A stretch of 64,000 bases of DNA from Mycobacteroides chelonae (lineage in GTDB: Bacteria > Actinomycetota > Actinomycetes > Mycobacteriales > Mycobacteriaceae), in the NCBI GenBank assembly GCA_014204435.1, contig JACHLF010000003.1:248001-312000 (forward strand). The letters run 5' to 3'. The notes below the pieces were generated by a model. The model made no database searches. It had not been told where the DNA came from and saw only the letters and a list, made by a program, of their open reading frames with translations. Positions within the stretch are counted from its first letter, which is position 1; each line of letters starts with the position of its first letter. The position numbers and the translations under genes were made by a program. Below are positions 42,796 through 52,257 of the stretch, in pieces.

Positions 42796-43754
42796 GCACC
42801 CCCGCAGCCCGGCCGGTAGATATCCCGTCCCTGCGTCGTGGCGAAATCCGTGATCCGCAGCTGTCGGCGGCGCTGCGGACCCTGGAACTGAAGATCCGGC
42901 GCAAGCTGGACGGGGTGTTGCACGGCAACCACCTCGGCCTGATCCCCGGCCCGGGATCCGAGCCGGGGGAGTCACGGCTGTATCAGCCCGGTGACGACGT
43001 CCGGCGCATGGACTGGTCGGTGACGGCGCGGACCACCAGCCCGCACGTTCGCCAGATGATTGCTGACCGCGAGCTGGAGACGTGGCTGGTGGTCGACATG
43101 TCGGCGAGCCTGGACTTCGGGACCACCACTTGCGAGAAGCGTGACCTCGCGGTGGCGGCGGCTGCCGCGATCATCTTCCTCAACAGTGGTGGCGGAAACC
43201 GGCTGGGCGCGATCATCGCCAACGGAGACAGGATTGTGCGGCTGCCCGCGCGCTCCGGACGCGCCCACGAACAGGACATCTTGCGCAGCATTGCGACCAT
43301 GCCCAAGGCGCCCCAAGGTGTACGCGGTGACTTGTCGGTGGCCATCGACGCATTGCGCCGACCGGAGCGCCGTCGGGGGATGGCCGTGATCATCAGCGAC
43401 TTCCTGGGCCCCATCAACTGGATGCGGCCGCTGCGGGCCGTCGGCGGCCGGCACGAGGTGTTGGGTATCGAGGTGCTCGATCCGCGCGATGTGGAGCTCC
43501 CGGATGTCGGAGAGGTGCTGCTGCAGGACGCCGAGACCGGAATCACCAAGGAGTACCGGATCGACGAGAACCTGCGTCGGGATTTCGCCCAGGCGGCAGC
43601 ACGGCATCATGAAGAGGTGGCACGCACATTACGCCGATGCGGTGCACCGCTTTTGAGCCTGCGGACCGACCGTGACTGGATCAATGACATCGTGAGATTC
43701 GTCTCTCAACAGCGCCGCGGTGCTGTGGCGGGGACAGGAGCCGGGGTTCGATGA
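42792..43754 (+). CDS. DUF58-domain protein
   Basis: A 320-residue protein with the DUF58 hallmark [21 protein letters not shown] around residue 60-80 and a von Willebrand-like fold ([16 protein letters not shown]-like). It carries no transmembrane helix, unlike many DUF58 proteins. It overlaps moxR1 and the VWA gene by 4 bp on either side. It is presumed to be a client or partner of the MoxR ATPase. Confidence 0.9.
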   Translation: MSTPAARPVDIPSLRRGEIRDPQLSAALRTLELKIRRKLDGVLHGNHLGLIPGPGSEPGESRLYQPGDDVRRMDWSVTARTTSPHVRQMIADRELETWLVVDMSASLDFGTTTCEKRDLAVAAAAAIIFLNSGGGNRLGAIIANGDRIVRLPARSGRAHEQDILRSIATMPKAPQGVRGDLSVAIDALRRPERRRGMAVIISDFLGPINWMRPLRAVGGRHEVLGIEVLDPRDVELPDVGEVLLQDAETGITKEYRIDENLRRDFAQAAARHHEEVARTLRRCGAPLLSLRTDRDWINDIVRFVSQQRRGAVAGTGAGVR

Positions 43755-44761
43755 GTGATCTGCCATTCTTCGGGCCGATGACTCTGACGGGCTTTGCTCA
43801 CCCGTGGTTCTTCCTGGTGCTGCTGTTGGTGGCCGGGTTGATCGCGCTCTACGTGGTGGCGCAGTACATGCGTCAGAAGCGCGTGCTGCGCTTCGCGAAC
43901 ACCGAGCTACTGGACTCGGTGGCCCCTACCCGGCCGCGCACCTGGCGTCACCTGGCGACAGGATTGCTGGTATTCGGTCTCGTGGTGCTGACGATCGCGC
44001 TCGCCGGCCCCACACATGACGTCCGGATTCCCCGTAACCGCGCTGTCGTGATGCTCGTCATCGACGTCTCTCGGTCCATGGAGTCGACCGACGTAGCCCC
44101 GAACCGTCTGGGCGCGGCGAAGGAAGCCGGTAAGGAGTTCGCGCGCAATCTCACCCCGGGCATCAACCTGGGGCTGATCGCTTACGCCGGCACCGCGACC
44201 GTGCTGGTGTCGCCGACCACCAACCGCGATGCCACCGTCAACGCCCTGGATAACCTGCAGCTTGCCGACCGCACCGCCACCGGTGAGGGCATCTTCACCG
44301 CGCTGCAGGCGATCGCCACGGTGGGCGCGGTCATCGGCGGCGGTGACAAGCCGCCGCCGGCGCGCATTGTGCTGATGTCCGACGGTAAGGAAACGGTGCC
44401 GTCCAATCCTGACAACCCGAAGGGCGCTTACACCGCGGCGCGTACCGCCAAGGACCAACAGGTGCCGATTTCGACCATCGCGTTCGGCACCAAGGATGGG
44501 TACGTCGAGATCAACGGCCAACGCCAGAACGTTCCTTACGCCCCGGACATGATGGAGAAGGTGGCCAAGCTCTCGGGTGGCGAGACGTACACGGCGTCGA
44601 CGTTGGGCCAGCTCAAGGAGGTCTACGCCAATCTGCAGCAGCAGATCGGGTACGAGACGATCCGCGGCGACGCCAGCGTCGGGTGGCTGCGTCTGGGCGC
44701 GCTTCTGGTCTTGGCTGCGGCCTTTGTCGGGCTGGTCATCAACCGCCGGCTGCCCAACTGA
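43751..44761 (+). CDS. Membrane-anchored von Willebrand factor A protein
   Basis: A 336-residue protein with two N-terminal transmembrane helices (about residues 18-36 and 65-82), a VWA domain with an intact MIDAS motif [10 protein letters not shown], and a C-terminal helix ([13 protein letters not shown]). BatA-like architecture. It completes the MoxR-DUF58-VWA operon through ATGA overlap. A short gap follows before fabG1. Confidence 0.9.
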   Translation: MSDLPFFGPMTLTGFAHPWFFLVLLLVAGLIALYVVAQYMRQKRVLRFANTELLDSVAPTRPRTWRHLATGLLVFGLVVLTIALAGPTHDVRIPRNRAVVMLVIDVSRSMESTDVAPNRLGAAKEAGKEFARNLTPGINLGLIAYAGTATVLVSPTTNRDATVNALDNLQLADRTATGEGIFTALQAIATVGAVIGGGDKPPPARIVLMSDGKETVPSNPDNPKGAYTAARTAKDQQVPISTIAFGTKDGYVEINGQRQNVPYAPDMMEKVAKLSGGETYTASTLGQLKEVYANLQQQIGYETIRGDASVGWLRLGALLVLAAAFVGLVINRRLPN

Positions 44762-44826
44762 CGCAGAACCCGCTCGTGGGTTCTCTCACGCCGGTACATG
44801 GGCCAGTCGTTTAGGCATTAGTTTAA

Positions 44827-45594
<768 letters not shown>

Positions 45595-45655
45595 CAAACA
45601 TTGTCGGACGTCCCCCAGCGTGCGCAGGAGCGCAGGCAATTACCTAAGGAGAATC

Positions 45656-46465
45656 GTGGCAGGACTACTTGAGGGCAAGCGCATCCTGGTGACGGGCATC
45701 ATCACCGATTCGTCCATCGCATTCCACATCGCCAAGGTCGCGCAGGAGCAGGGCGCCGAGCTGGTGCTGACCGGGTTCGACAGGTTGCGTCTCATCGAGC
45801 GCATCACCCTGCGCCTCCCGAAGCCGGCGCCGCTCCTGGAGCTCGACGTGCAGAACGAGGAGCATATCGGGAGCCTGGCCGGCCGCATCACCGAGGTGAT
45901 CGGTGAGGGCAACAAGCTCGACGGCGTGGTGCACTCGATCGGTTTCATGCCGCAGACCGGCATGGGGCTGAACCCCTTCTTCGAGGCGCCGTTCGAGGAC
46001 GTCTCCAAGGGCTTCCACATCTCGGCGTTCTCTTACGCGTCACTGGCCAAGGCGGTACTGCCGGTCATGAACCGCGGTGGCAGCATCGTGGGTATGGACT
46101 TCGATCCCACGCGGGCGATGCCGTTCTACAACTGGATGACCGTGGCCAAGAGCGCCCTGGAGTCGGTCAATCGGTTCGTCGCGCGCGAAGCAGGCGCGGC
46201 CGGTGTTCGGTCGAATCTCGTTGCAGCCGGGCCTATCCGGACACTCGCGATGAGCGCCATCGTCGGCGGGGCGCTCGGCGAAGAGGCCGGCCAGCAGATG
46301 AGTGTGCTGGAGGACGGCTGGGATCAGCGCGCCCCGGTCGGCTGGGACATGAAGGACCCGACGCCGGTCGCCAAGACGGTGTGTGCCCTGCTGTCCGACT
46401 GGCTGCCCGCCACCACCGGCGACATCATCTTCGCCGACGGCGGCGCTCACACCCAACTGCTCTAG
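45656..46465 (+). CDS. inhA: Enoyl-[acyl-carrier-protein] reductase InhA
   Basis: NADH-dependent enoyl reductase of mycolic acid FAS-II; target of activated isoniazid and of ethionamide. The 269-residue SDR keeps the family residues I21, S94, I95, Y158 and K165. Residue 157 is Phe, next to the catalytic Tyr158, where M. tuberculosis has Ala. GTG 45656 follows TAAGGAG by 6 bases. It is in operon with fabG1 and hemH. Confidence 0.97.
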   Translation: MAGLLEGKRILVTGIITDSSIAFHIAKVAQEQGAELVLTGFDRLRLIERITLRLPKPAPLLELDVQNEEHIGSLAGRITEVIGEGNKLDGVVHSIGFMPQTGMGLNPFFEAPFEDVSKGFHISAFSYASLAKAVLPVMNRGGSIVGMDFDPTRAMPFYNWMTVAKSALESVNRFVAREAGAAGVRSNLVAAGPIRTLAMSAIVGGALGEEAGQQMSVLEDGWDQRAPVGWDMKDPTPVAKTVCALLSDWLPATTGDIIFADGGAHTQLL

Positions 46466-46474
46466 TGGACTCCC

Positions 46475-47497
46475 GTGGATTTTGACGCGGTGCTTCTGCT
46501 GTCCTTCGGGGGGCCCGAGGGGCCGCAGGAGGTGCGGCCGTTTCTGGAGAACGTGACGCGTGGCCGTGGGATTCCGTCCGAACGGCTCGACGAGGTCGCC
46601 GAGCATTACTTCCATTTCGGTGGCGTCTCCCCGATCAACGGCATCAACCGGTCGCTGATCGATCAGATCTCGTTCCAGCTCCAGCAGGCCGGACGCCCGC
46701 TGCCGGTGTTCTTCGGTAATCGCAATTGGCATCCCATGGTGGAGGACACCGTCGCCGATATGCGCGACAAGGGGATTAAGCGGGCGGCCGTCTTCACCAC
46801 CTCGGCGTGGGGTGGCTACTCGGGCTGTACGCAGTACGTCGAGGACATTGCCCGGGCCCGCGCTGTGGTGGGGGACGGGGCGCCCGAGCTGGTGAAGCTC
46901 CGGCAGTACTTCGACCACCCGATACTGGTGCAGCTGTACGCCGAGGCGGTGAAAGCTGCGGTCTCACGCGCGCAGGGGACCCCGCGGCTGGTGTTCACCG
47001 CACACTCCATCCCACTGGCGGCGGACCGGCGGCACGGCCCCGAGCTGTACAGCCGGCAGGTGCGTTACCTCGCGCAATTGGTGGCCGCCGCAACCGATCA
47101 CCAGGATTACGATCTGGTGTGGCAGTCCCGCTCGGGCCCGCCCCAGGTGCCGTGGCTGGAGCCGGATATTGTCGATCACCTGGGCGCGCTGAAAGATCGG
47201 GGAACGCGGTCGGTGGTGGTGGCACCCATCGGATTCGTGTCGGACCACCTGGAGGTGTTGTGGGACTTGGACAACGAGGCCCGAGAGTATGCGGACGAGC
47301 ACGGCATCGAGTTTGTCCGGGCGGGGACACCGGGCGCCGATGCGCGATTCGCGCGGCTCGCTGTGGACCTGATCACGGAGGCAGCCGAGGGGCGGGCGCC
47401 GCTGCGGGCCAGTGGGATCGATCCGGTCGCCGGATACGGATTCAGTGTGAACGGCGCCCTGTGTTCAGCCCACTGCTGCGTGCGGCTGGAGTCCTAA
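46475..47497 (+). CDS. hemH: Ferrochelatase (coproporphyrin type)
   Basis: Inserts iron into a porphyrin late in heme synthesis; actinobacterial enzymes act on coproporphyrin III. The 340-residue protein begins [12 protein letters not shown] and has [13 protein letters not shown] with the catalytic histidine, and C-terminal cysteines ([10 protein letters not shown]) that can hold a 2Fe-2S cluster. GTG 46475 starts 9 bp after inhA. The heme product feeds ctaA and ctaB elsewhere in the window. Confidence 0.94.
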   Translation: MDFDAVLLLSFGGPEGPQEVRPFLENVTRGRGIPSERLDEVAEHYFHFGGVSPINGINRSLIDQISFQLQQAGRPLPVFFGNRNWHPMVEDTVADMRDKGIKRAAVFTTSAWGGYSGCTQYVEDIARARAVVGDGAPELVKLRQYFDHPILVQLYAEAVKAAVSRAQGTPRLVFTAHSIPLAADRRHGPELYSRQVRYLAQLVAAATDHQDYDLVWQSRSGPPQVPWLEPDIVDHLGALKDRGTRSVVVAPIGFVSDHLEVLWDLDNEAREYADEHGIEFVRAGTPGADARFARLAVDLITEAAEGRAPLRASGIDPVAGYGFSVNGALCSAHCCVRLES

Positions 47498-48321
47498 CGC
47501 GAGGCGTCGATGATGGCTGCCGCCGCGGCCATGCGCGCCTCGCGCACCACCAGAACGAGCGGCCGTAGGGCATCCGCCACGGCACCGTCGTCGAGGGCAC
47601 CCGGTAGCTCGATGATTTCGGTCGCCGCCGTGGCGATCGCCTCGACCTGATTGGCCGAGTCGAGTACTCGGATCGCCCGGTGTGGCGCGTGGTCCGGCAG
47701 CCGATGCCCGCGTAGCGTGGATAAAACCTCGTCGACCAGTTCGCGGGGGTCGGCGTTCGTTGTGCCCACAGCCCGGTCCAGCCGGTTGAGCGTCGAGGTG
47801 GCCGAACGGATCGCCTGGCGTAGTTGAAACTCGGCTTCCCCGAGGTCCGGTCCGGCTTGTGGGGGGATCTGCGCGGGCAGCGAGTACACGGTCCAGGACA
47901 GGCCGATCGTCTCGTCACGATCCTCGTCGTACTCCACGGCAGGTACCAATCCTATTGCCGTGGAATCATTTCGGTGATCAGTGAGCACAATCGCCTCACT
48001 GGCTTCCATCGCGTCGCGCTGGAACTGGGTGCCGGCGGGCAGGCCGCGGGGATCGCCCGGCGCGGGCAAGATCACATGGATGTCGGGCGAGCCGTGCGGT
48101 TGACCGGTCCCGGTCCGGATCGTCTGCAGGAGGCCGATCGGGCCGTTGTCAACAATATCCGGCCACGAGAGTCCCGTGTGGCCTGCCGCCACCGCATCGT
48201 AGGCCGTGACCAAATGTCTTGGTGCCCAGGCGATGAGGGCATCGATGACATCATCGGGCGCCGCGCGGCCTGCCAGCCACGCGCTTGCCCACACTGCCAG
48301 GGACACACTCGGATTCGCCAT
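47494..48321 (-). CDS. Conserved hypothetical protein (Rv1486c-like)
   Basis: A 275-residue soluble protein, Ala-rich, with no recognised domain. It begins [18 protein letters not shown] and ends with a helical [20 protein letters not shown]. It is convergent with hemH (4-bp overlap) and divergent from the NfeD gene. The arrangement hemH / this gene / NfeD / SPFH is the same in M. tuberculosis, which supports it as a real gene. ATG 48321 is preferred over 48357. Confidence 0.78.
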   Translation of the reverse strand: MANPSVSLAVWASAWLAGRAAPDDVIDALIAWAPRHLVTAYDAVAAGHTGLSWPDIVDNGPIGLLQTIRTGTGQPHGSPDIHVILPAPGDPRGLPAGTQFQRDAMEASEAIVLTDHRNDSTAIGLVPAVEYDEDRDETIGLSWTVYSLPAQIPPQAGPDLGEAEFQLRQAIRSATSTLNRLDRAVGTTNADPRELVDEVLSTLRGHRLPDHAPHRAIRVLDSANQVEAIATAATEIIELPGALDDGAVADALRPLVLVVREARMAAAAAIIDASR

Positions 48322-48386
48322 AATGCTCGCAGTGTAAGGCGCCGCATCCGACCCCACCAGTTGCCCACGCGGGCTAATGTGGACCC

Positions 48387-48812
48387 ATGCCGATTGTGTG
48401 GCTCGTCGCAGGCATCCTGCTCGCGGCCGCCGAGCTGATGACAGGGGACATGTTCCTGTTGATGCTGGGCGCCTCGGCCCTGGTCACGTCCGGTGCCGGC
48501 TGGGCGTTCGATATGCCGCTGTGGGGCGAGGGGCTGGTGTTCGTGATCAGCGCGGTGGTGCTGCTGGTCGGTGTACGGCCGACGCTGCGGAAACGTCTGA
48601 CTGCGGGTCCGATCCTGCACACCAACGCCAAGGCGCTAGAGGGTAAGAGCGCCATCGTGATTGAACCCGTCGACGACCTGCATGGGCTGATTCGCCTGGG
48701 AGGCGAGATGTGGTCGGCCCGCAGCCTGGAGAAATCGGGACGATTCGAGCAGGGCGAGATAGTGACGGTTGTTCAAATCGATGGCGCCACGGCGGTTGTC
48801 GAGAAGATCTAG
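48387..48812 (+). CDS. NfeD-like membrane protein
   Basis: A 141-residue protein with two or three N-terminal transmembrane helices (PIVWLVAGILLAAAELMTG and following) and a C-terminal OB-fold (KSAIVIEPVDDLHGLIRLGGE, then VVQIDGATAVVEKI). This is the short NfeD form that partners SPFH proteins. It is followed 30 bp later by the SPFH gene, so the two function together in membrane organisation. Confidence 0.88.
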   Translation: MPIVWLVAGILLAAAELMTGDMFLLMLGASALVTSGAGWAFDMPLWGEGLVFVISAVVLLVGVRPTLRKRLTAGPILHTNAKALEGKSAIVIEPVDDLHGLIRLGGEMWSARSLEKSGRFEQGEIVTVVQIDGATAVVEKI

Positions 48813-48842
48813 CGCAAGAATCTCAGTGAGAGGAGTAGGGGA

Positions 48843-49997
48843 ATGGGAGTAGCTGCCGGAGCCTTTGTGCTGATCGTCTTGATCATCCTGGGCGTCACCA
48901 TCGTGCTGAAGTCCGTGGCTCTGGTCCCGCAGGCGGAGGCCGCGGTGATCGAGCGTCTGGGGCGGTACTCGAAGACCGTCAGCGGCCAGTTGACCATTTT
49001 GGTGCCGTTTGTCGACCGCATCCGGGCCAAGGTTGATCTGCGTGAACGGGTGGTATCGTTCCCGCCCCAGCCGGTCATCACCGAGGACAACCTGACGGTG
49101 AATATCGATACCGTCGTCTACTTCCAGGTCACCAATCCGCAGGCCGCGGTCTACGAGATCAGCAACTACATCGTGGGTGTCGAGCAGCTGACCACCACCA
49201 CGCTGCGCAACGTGGTCGGCGGGATGACCCTGGAGCAGACGCTGACCTCGCGCGATCAGATCAACGGCCAATTGCGCGGGGTGCTCGACGAGGCGACGGG
49301 ACGCTGGGGACTGCGGGTGGCCCGGGTCGAACTGCGCTCCATCGACCCCCCGCCTTCGGTGCAGGAATCGATGGAAAAGCAGATGAAGGCCGACCGCGAG
49401 AAGCGCGCCATGATCCTGAACGCGGAAGGTGTGCGCGAGGCCTCCATCAAGCAGGCCGAGGGGGCCAAGCAGTCGCAGATCTTAGCGGCCGAGGGTGCCA
49501 AGCAGGCGGCGATTCTCTCGGCAGAGGCCGATCGGCAGTCGCGTATCCTGCGGGCCGAGGGTGAGCGTGCCGCTCAATATCTGCAGGCTCAGGGGCAAGC
49601 CAAGGCCATCGAAAAGGTCTTCGCTGCAGTGAAGTCCGGCAAGCCCACACCAGAGTTGTTGGCATACCAGTACTTACAGACGCTGCCAAAGATGGCGCAG
49701 GGTGAGGCCAACAAGGTGTGGTTGATTCCGAGCGACTTCGGCTCGGCGTTACAGGGCTTCACCAAGCTGCTGGGTGCCCCCGGCTCCGACGGAGTGTTCC
49801 GCTACGAACCGTCCCCATCCGATGAGTCAACGGAACGCCCCGAGGATGACTCCGAAGACGTCGCCGGTTGGTTCGAGACCAAGACCACTCCCGAGGTCGC
49901 CGCGGCCGTCGCCGAGGCGCACACCGCAGCCAAGGAAATCGGGTCGGTAGATCCCGCGACTGACCCGGCAAGCCGTCCCGGGCTTCCCGGGGTATAG
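48843..49997 (+). CDS. SPFH/band 7 domain protein
   Basis: Stomatin/QmcA-like protein of 384 residues: one N-terminal membrane helix (FVLIVLIILGVTIVL), an SPFH domain (AAVIERLGRYSKTV), and a long Ala/Glu-rich coiled coil (ILNAEGVREASIKQAEGAKQ and repeats) that oligomerises. It partners the NfeD protein upstream. GGAGTAGGGG precedes ATG 48843. Its stop overlaps a TATAGT promoter element for the M-box leader. Confidence 0.92.
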   Translation: MGVAAGAFVLIVLIILGVTIVLKSVALVPQAEAAVIERLGRYSKTVSGQLTILVPFVDRIRAKVDLRERVVSFPPQPVITEDNLTVNIDTVVYFQVTNPQAAVYEISNYIVGVEQLTTTTLRNVVGGMTLEQTLTSRDQINGQLRGVLDEATGRWGLRVARVELRSIDPPPSVQESMEKQMKADREKRAMILNAEGVREASIKQAEGAKQSQILAAEGAKQAAILSAEADRQSRILRAEGERAAQYLQAQGQAKAIEKVFAAVKSGKPTPELLAYQYLQTLPKMAQGEANKVWLIPSDFGSALQGFTKLLGAPGSDGVFRYEPSPSDESTERPEDDSEDVAGWFETKTTPEVAAAVAEAHTAAKEIGSVDPATDPASRPGLPGV

Positions 49998-49998
49998 T
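49993..49998 (+). promoter_or_regulatory. -10 element of the M-box leader
   Basis: TATAGT overlaps the stop codon of the SPFH gene and would start transcription at about 50005, a few bases before the M-box. A convincing -35 at 17 bp is lacking. Confidence 0.45.
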
Positions 49999-50011
49999 CG
50001 TATTCGGTTCA

Positions 50012-50175
50012 GCACCTTGCTAGGTGAGGCTCCTGCGCGAACACAGGCCACTGATCTGACGACGTCGAGAGACGCCCAAGGTTAGGACAGGTCTTCCCGG
50101 AGTAAGGGATGACCCAAAGTGGCTTCCGTGACGCGGACACGTCGCGCAGTGCCGAAGCCCTGACGAGAGAGGTGC
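50012..50175 (+). promoter_or_regulatory. M-box (ykoK) magnesium riboswitch
   Basis: Sequence and layout match the M-box: the 5' core TAGGTGAGGCTCCT (50021-50034), AGACGCCC at 50070-50077 and AGGACAG after it, and the 3' core CAGTGCCGAAGCCCTGACGA (50147-50166). The P1 helix is closed by GCACCT (50012-50017) and AGGTGC (50170-50175). The 164-base size is normal. M-boxes sense Mg2+ and shut down expression when it is abundant. I recall one before Rv1535 in M. tuberculosis; the small gene downstream here looks like that gene. No intrinsic terminator with a T tract follows, so Rho or translational control is likely. Confidence 0.85.
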
Positions 50176-50279
50176 GCGCCCAACGGTTATCGCCGTTCAG
50201 GCATCTTCTCTCACATCGTCGCTGCGCCGATGAGTTGGCGTCCACGTACGCCCTGGAGGCAAGGAGGTGAGGCACAACC

Positions 50280-50360
50280 GTGAAACCCGGCGATAGTCCG
50301 TCTAGACAATCGAAGCTGCCTACCCGGCCTTCTCTCATCGGTGAAACCCTCACGCGGTGA
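50280..50360 (+). CDS. Short leader ORF (26 residues) between M-box and small gene
   Basis: A very strong Shine-Dalgarno (AAGGAGGTGAG, 50261-50271) is followed nine bases later by GTG 50280 and a 26-codon frame ending at TGA 50360. The peptide is basic and proline/serine-rich (KPGDSPSRQSKLPTRPS) and resembles no family. Such strong initiation just after a riboswitch and before a small gene suggests a regulatory uORF. The AGGTGAGGC within it repeats the M-box 5' core. Too short to judge by codon use. Confidence 0.5.
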   Translation: MKPGDSPSRQSKLPTRPSLIGETLTR

Positions 50361-50413
50361 CCGAATTTGGTGTGCGCTGGGTCGGTGGCTCCTCCCCGAA
50401 AGGAAGTCCGATC

Positions 50414-50551
50414 ATGACCTTTACCATTGGAGCAGTACGTCGTTACTGGGATCGGCGGCGGTTGACCCCGCAAGAGCGGGCCAACATGCAGCTGGCGCAC
50501 TCGCCGCTGGCGGTCATCTCGGCCTCCCTCGGCGCGCACGCGTCCCACTAG
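50414..50551 (+). CDS. Small protein under M-box control (Rv1535-like)
   Basis: A 45-residue protein starting MTFTIGAVRRYWDRRRLTPQ, with a basic first half and a hydrophobic-to-small residue second half ending SASLGAHASH. CGAAAGGAAG lies just before ATG 50414. No transmembrane helix or enzyme motif is seen. Its location 3' of an M-box suggests a role in magnesium or envelope homeostasis. An in-frame GTG-like extension to 50357 exists but overlaps the leader ORF. Confidence 0.7.
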   Translation: MTFTIGAVRRYWDRRRLTPQERANMQLAHSPLAVISASLGAHASH

Positions 50552-50604
50552 CGGGAATCTGTCGACCCATCGACGACGTGCTGTAGTAGTGGTTCACTGG
50601 AGCC

Positions 50605-50973
50605 ATGAGCAATGACGCTTTCGTTTCTCCGCGGGTATTGGCTTTATTGGCTTCTTTCCAGGCGGTGGACGCCGCCATCTGCGTCCAGCCGGTTCCCTAT
50701 GTGGCTAAATGTCTCGATGACGTGCGCTTCCCGCCGAAGAACCGCTGGATCTTCGCTCCGATCAAGGCCGCGTCCGCGGCCGGTCTGCTGGGCGGTATCC
50801 GGTTCCCATGGCTCGCCAGGCTGACGCTGGTGATGTTGACCATCTACTTCACGCTGGCGGTCGGCGCACATGTGCGGACGCGGGACATCGGGTTGAACGC
50901 CCTTTCCGCGTCGACGCTCCTGGCCACCTACGGTGCGTTGGCCGCCAAGGGGTTGGCGGCGAAATCGTCATGA
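50605..50973 (+). CDS. DoxX-like membrane protein
   Basis: A 122-residue protein with about four short hydrophobic helices and a pattern of the DoxX-like superfamily (ALLASFQAVDAAICVQP, then IKAASAAGLLGGIRFPWLAR, then YFTLAVGAHVRTRD). ATG 50605 has CACTGGAGC upstream. It overlaps by 4 bp a broken paralogue downstream. Confidence 0.8.
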   Translation: MSNDAFVSPRVLALLASFQAVDAAICVQPVPYVAKCLDDVRFPPKNRWIFAPIKAASAAGLLGGIRFPWLARLTLVMLTIYFTLAVGAHVRTRDIGLNALSASTLLATYGALAAKGLAAKSS

Positions 50974-51347
50974 CCGAGCGGCCTTTGGCAAATCCGAAGA
51001 TATTGGCCGCGCTGGCGGCCATGCAGGCCGCGGATGCCGCGGTGTGTGTCCGCCCGATTGGGCCCATCAAGACGTCCTTGGAGAAAGTGGGTCTGCCGTA
51101 ACAGATCTGGTGGGTGCTGCCGGTGGTCAAGTCGGCCTCGGCCGCCGGCCTCGCCGGTGGCATCCGGTGGCCTGCGCTGGGGAGATTGACCGCGTTCATG
51201 TTGGCCGTCTATTTCACGCTGGCGGTTGGCGCACATGTGCGGGCACATGACAAGCCGCTCAACGCGGCGCCGGCGGCAGGCCTGCTCATGGTGTTCGCGG
51301 TGTTGGCCGGCAAGGGATTCGACGAGCGGGACGCCACCGGGTCCTAG
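50970..51347 (+). pseudogene. DoxX-like paralogue interrupted by an in-frame stop
   Basis: Starts at ATG 50970 and reads MTERPLANPKILAALAAMQA, then meets TAA at 51099-51101. The same frame continues without shift (QIWWVLPVVKSASAAGLAGG, then YFTLAVGAHVRAHDKPLN) to TAG 51347, aligning residue for residue with the intact neighbour. A single substitution in a Lys/Gln/Glu codon explains it. Recoding is possible but less likely. Without the stop it would be 125 residues. Confidence 0.7.
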
Positions 51348-52075
51348 CCGCCGACGCGTTCGGGTTCGTCGGAGGTTTCGGTGTTGGGAATCTCGGTGTG
51401 GGTGCGTTTGTACCGGCGGATCTCGTAGAGAATCCCCAACATCCCGAGCACCGAGGTGATCAGGGATACCAGGAAGAGGGTCCCGCTGATGTGGCCGGTG
51501 AGTGCGTCGCCGAGGACGACCACGGCAAGCGTGCCCGGCAGCAGGCCGACGAATGTCGCCACCGTATAGGGCACGACGCGCACGGCCGAAGCCCCCGCCG
51601 CGTAGTTGAGAACGGAGAACGGCACGGCCGGGATGAGCCGCATCGACATCACCGCGATCCACCCGCGGCGGCGCAATTGGTCGTCGACGCTCTTCACCGC
51701 CGGGCGGTGATGGAGCGCGCTGAGCTTCCAGCCCAGGGCTCGCGCGCCCCATAGCGCCAGGACCGCGCTGGCGGTACTCGCGACCACAGCCAACAGCACG
51801 CCGACCTGAGTTCCGAACAGGAGTCCGGCGGCCAGCGTGAAGGCGGTGCGGGGAAAGGGCAGCACCGTCACGATCGTGTGCGCGCCAAGGAAGGCGAGTG
51901 GGAACCAGGGGCCTAGGTCACGCGCCCAATCACGCATCTGGAGGGCCGTGGGCAGCGGAAGTAACCACACGGCGGCGATCACCACCAGAAGGGCCAGCGC
52001 AGTCCACAACAGCTGGCGGCGGGGGAGCCGTCGTACGGCTGCGACTCCCGTTCTCCAGATCTGCCGGAACCCCAT
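51344..52075 (-). CDS. DedA/TVP38-like membrane protein (SNARE-associated family)
   Basis: A 243-residue protein with five to six hydrophobic segments and the TVP38/TMEM64 core: FPLAFLGAHTIVTVLPFPRTAFTLAAGLLFG (read in parts), then RLIPAVPFSVLNYAAG. Family members are lipid scramblase or polyprenyl-phosphate carriers in other bacteria. It is homologous to Rv1491c of M. tuberculosis. ATG 52075 is the most plausible start; the frame is open further but not protein-like. It is divergent from mutA. Confidence 0.85.
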   Translation of the reverse strand: MGFRQIWRTGVAAVRRLPRRQLLWTALALLVVIAAVWLLPLPTALQMRDWARDLGPWFPLAFLGAHTIVTVLPFPRTAFTLAAGLLFGTQVGVLLAVVASTASAVLALWGARALGWKLSALHHRPAVKSVDDQLRRRGWIAVMSMRLIPAVPFSVLNYAAGASAVRVVPYTVATFVGLLPGTLAVVVLGDALTGHISGTLFLVSLITSVLGMLGILYEIRRYKRTHTEIPNTETSDEPERVGG

Positions 52076-52257
52076 GGTGAACAAGGGTACGGAGCCCGCA
52101 TGAATGGTGGGTGCCGGGACACGGGTATCGCGATGGTCGCGCCCCCGTACTGGGCGGTAGCAGGCGGTGTCATTTAGCCTGATGAGTAAGTGTGATAGGC
52201 ATTTCGGCATGGAGTGCCATATATGTCGCTCGATGACGAGCAGCAGGGAGCAGTTCT
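52076..52257. other. Intergenic region before mutA
   Basis: 182 bp between divergent genes. It contains no gene and no cobalamin riboswitch core that I can see. GGGAG at 52246-52250 is the mutA ribosome binding site. Promoter elements were not resolved. Confidence 0.5.

Noticed and set aside
50182..50197. AACGG/CCGTT hairpin just after the M-box as a terminator
   Set aside because: The stem is only 5 bp and lacks a T tract, so it is not a convincing intrinsic terminator.
52076..52257. Cobalamin riboswitch before the B12-dependent mutA-mutB
   Set aside because: No B12-box-like core seen in the 182-bp leader region.
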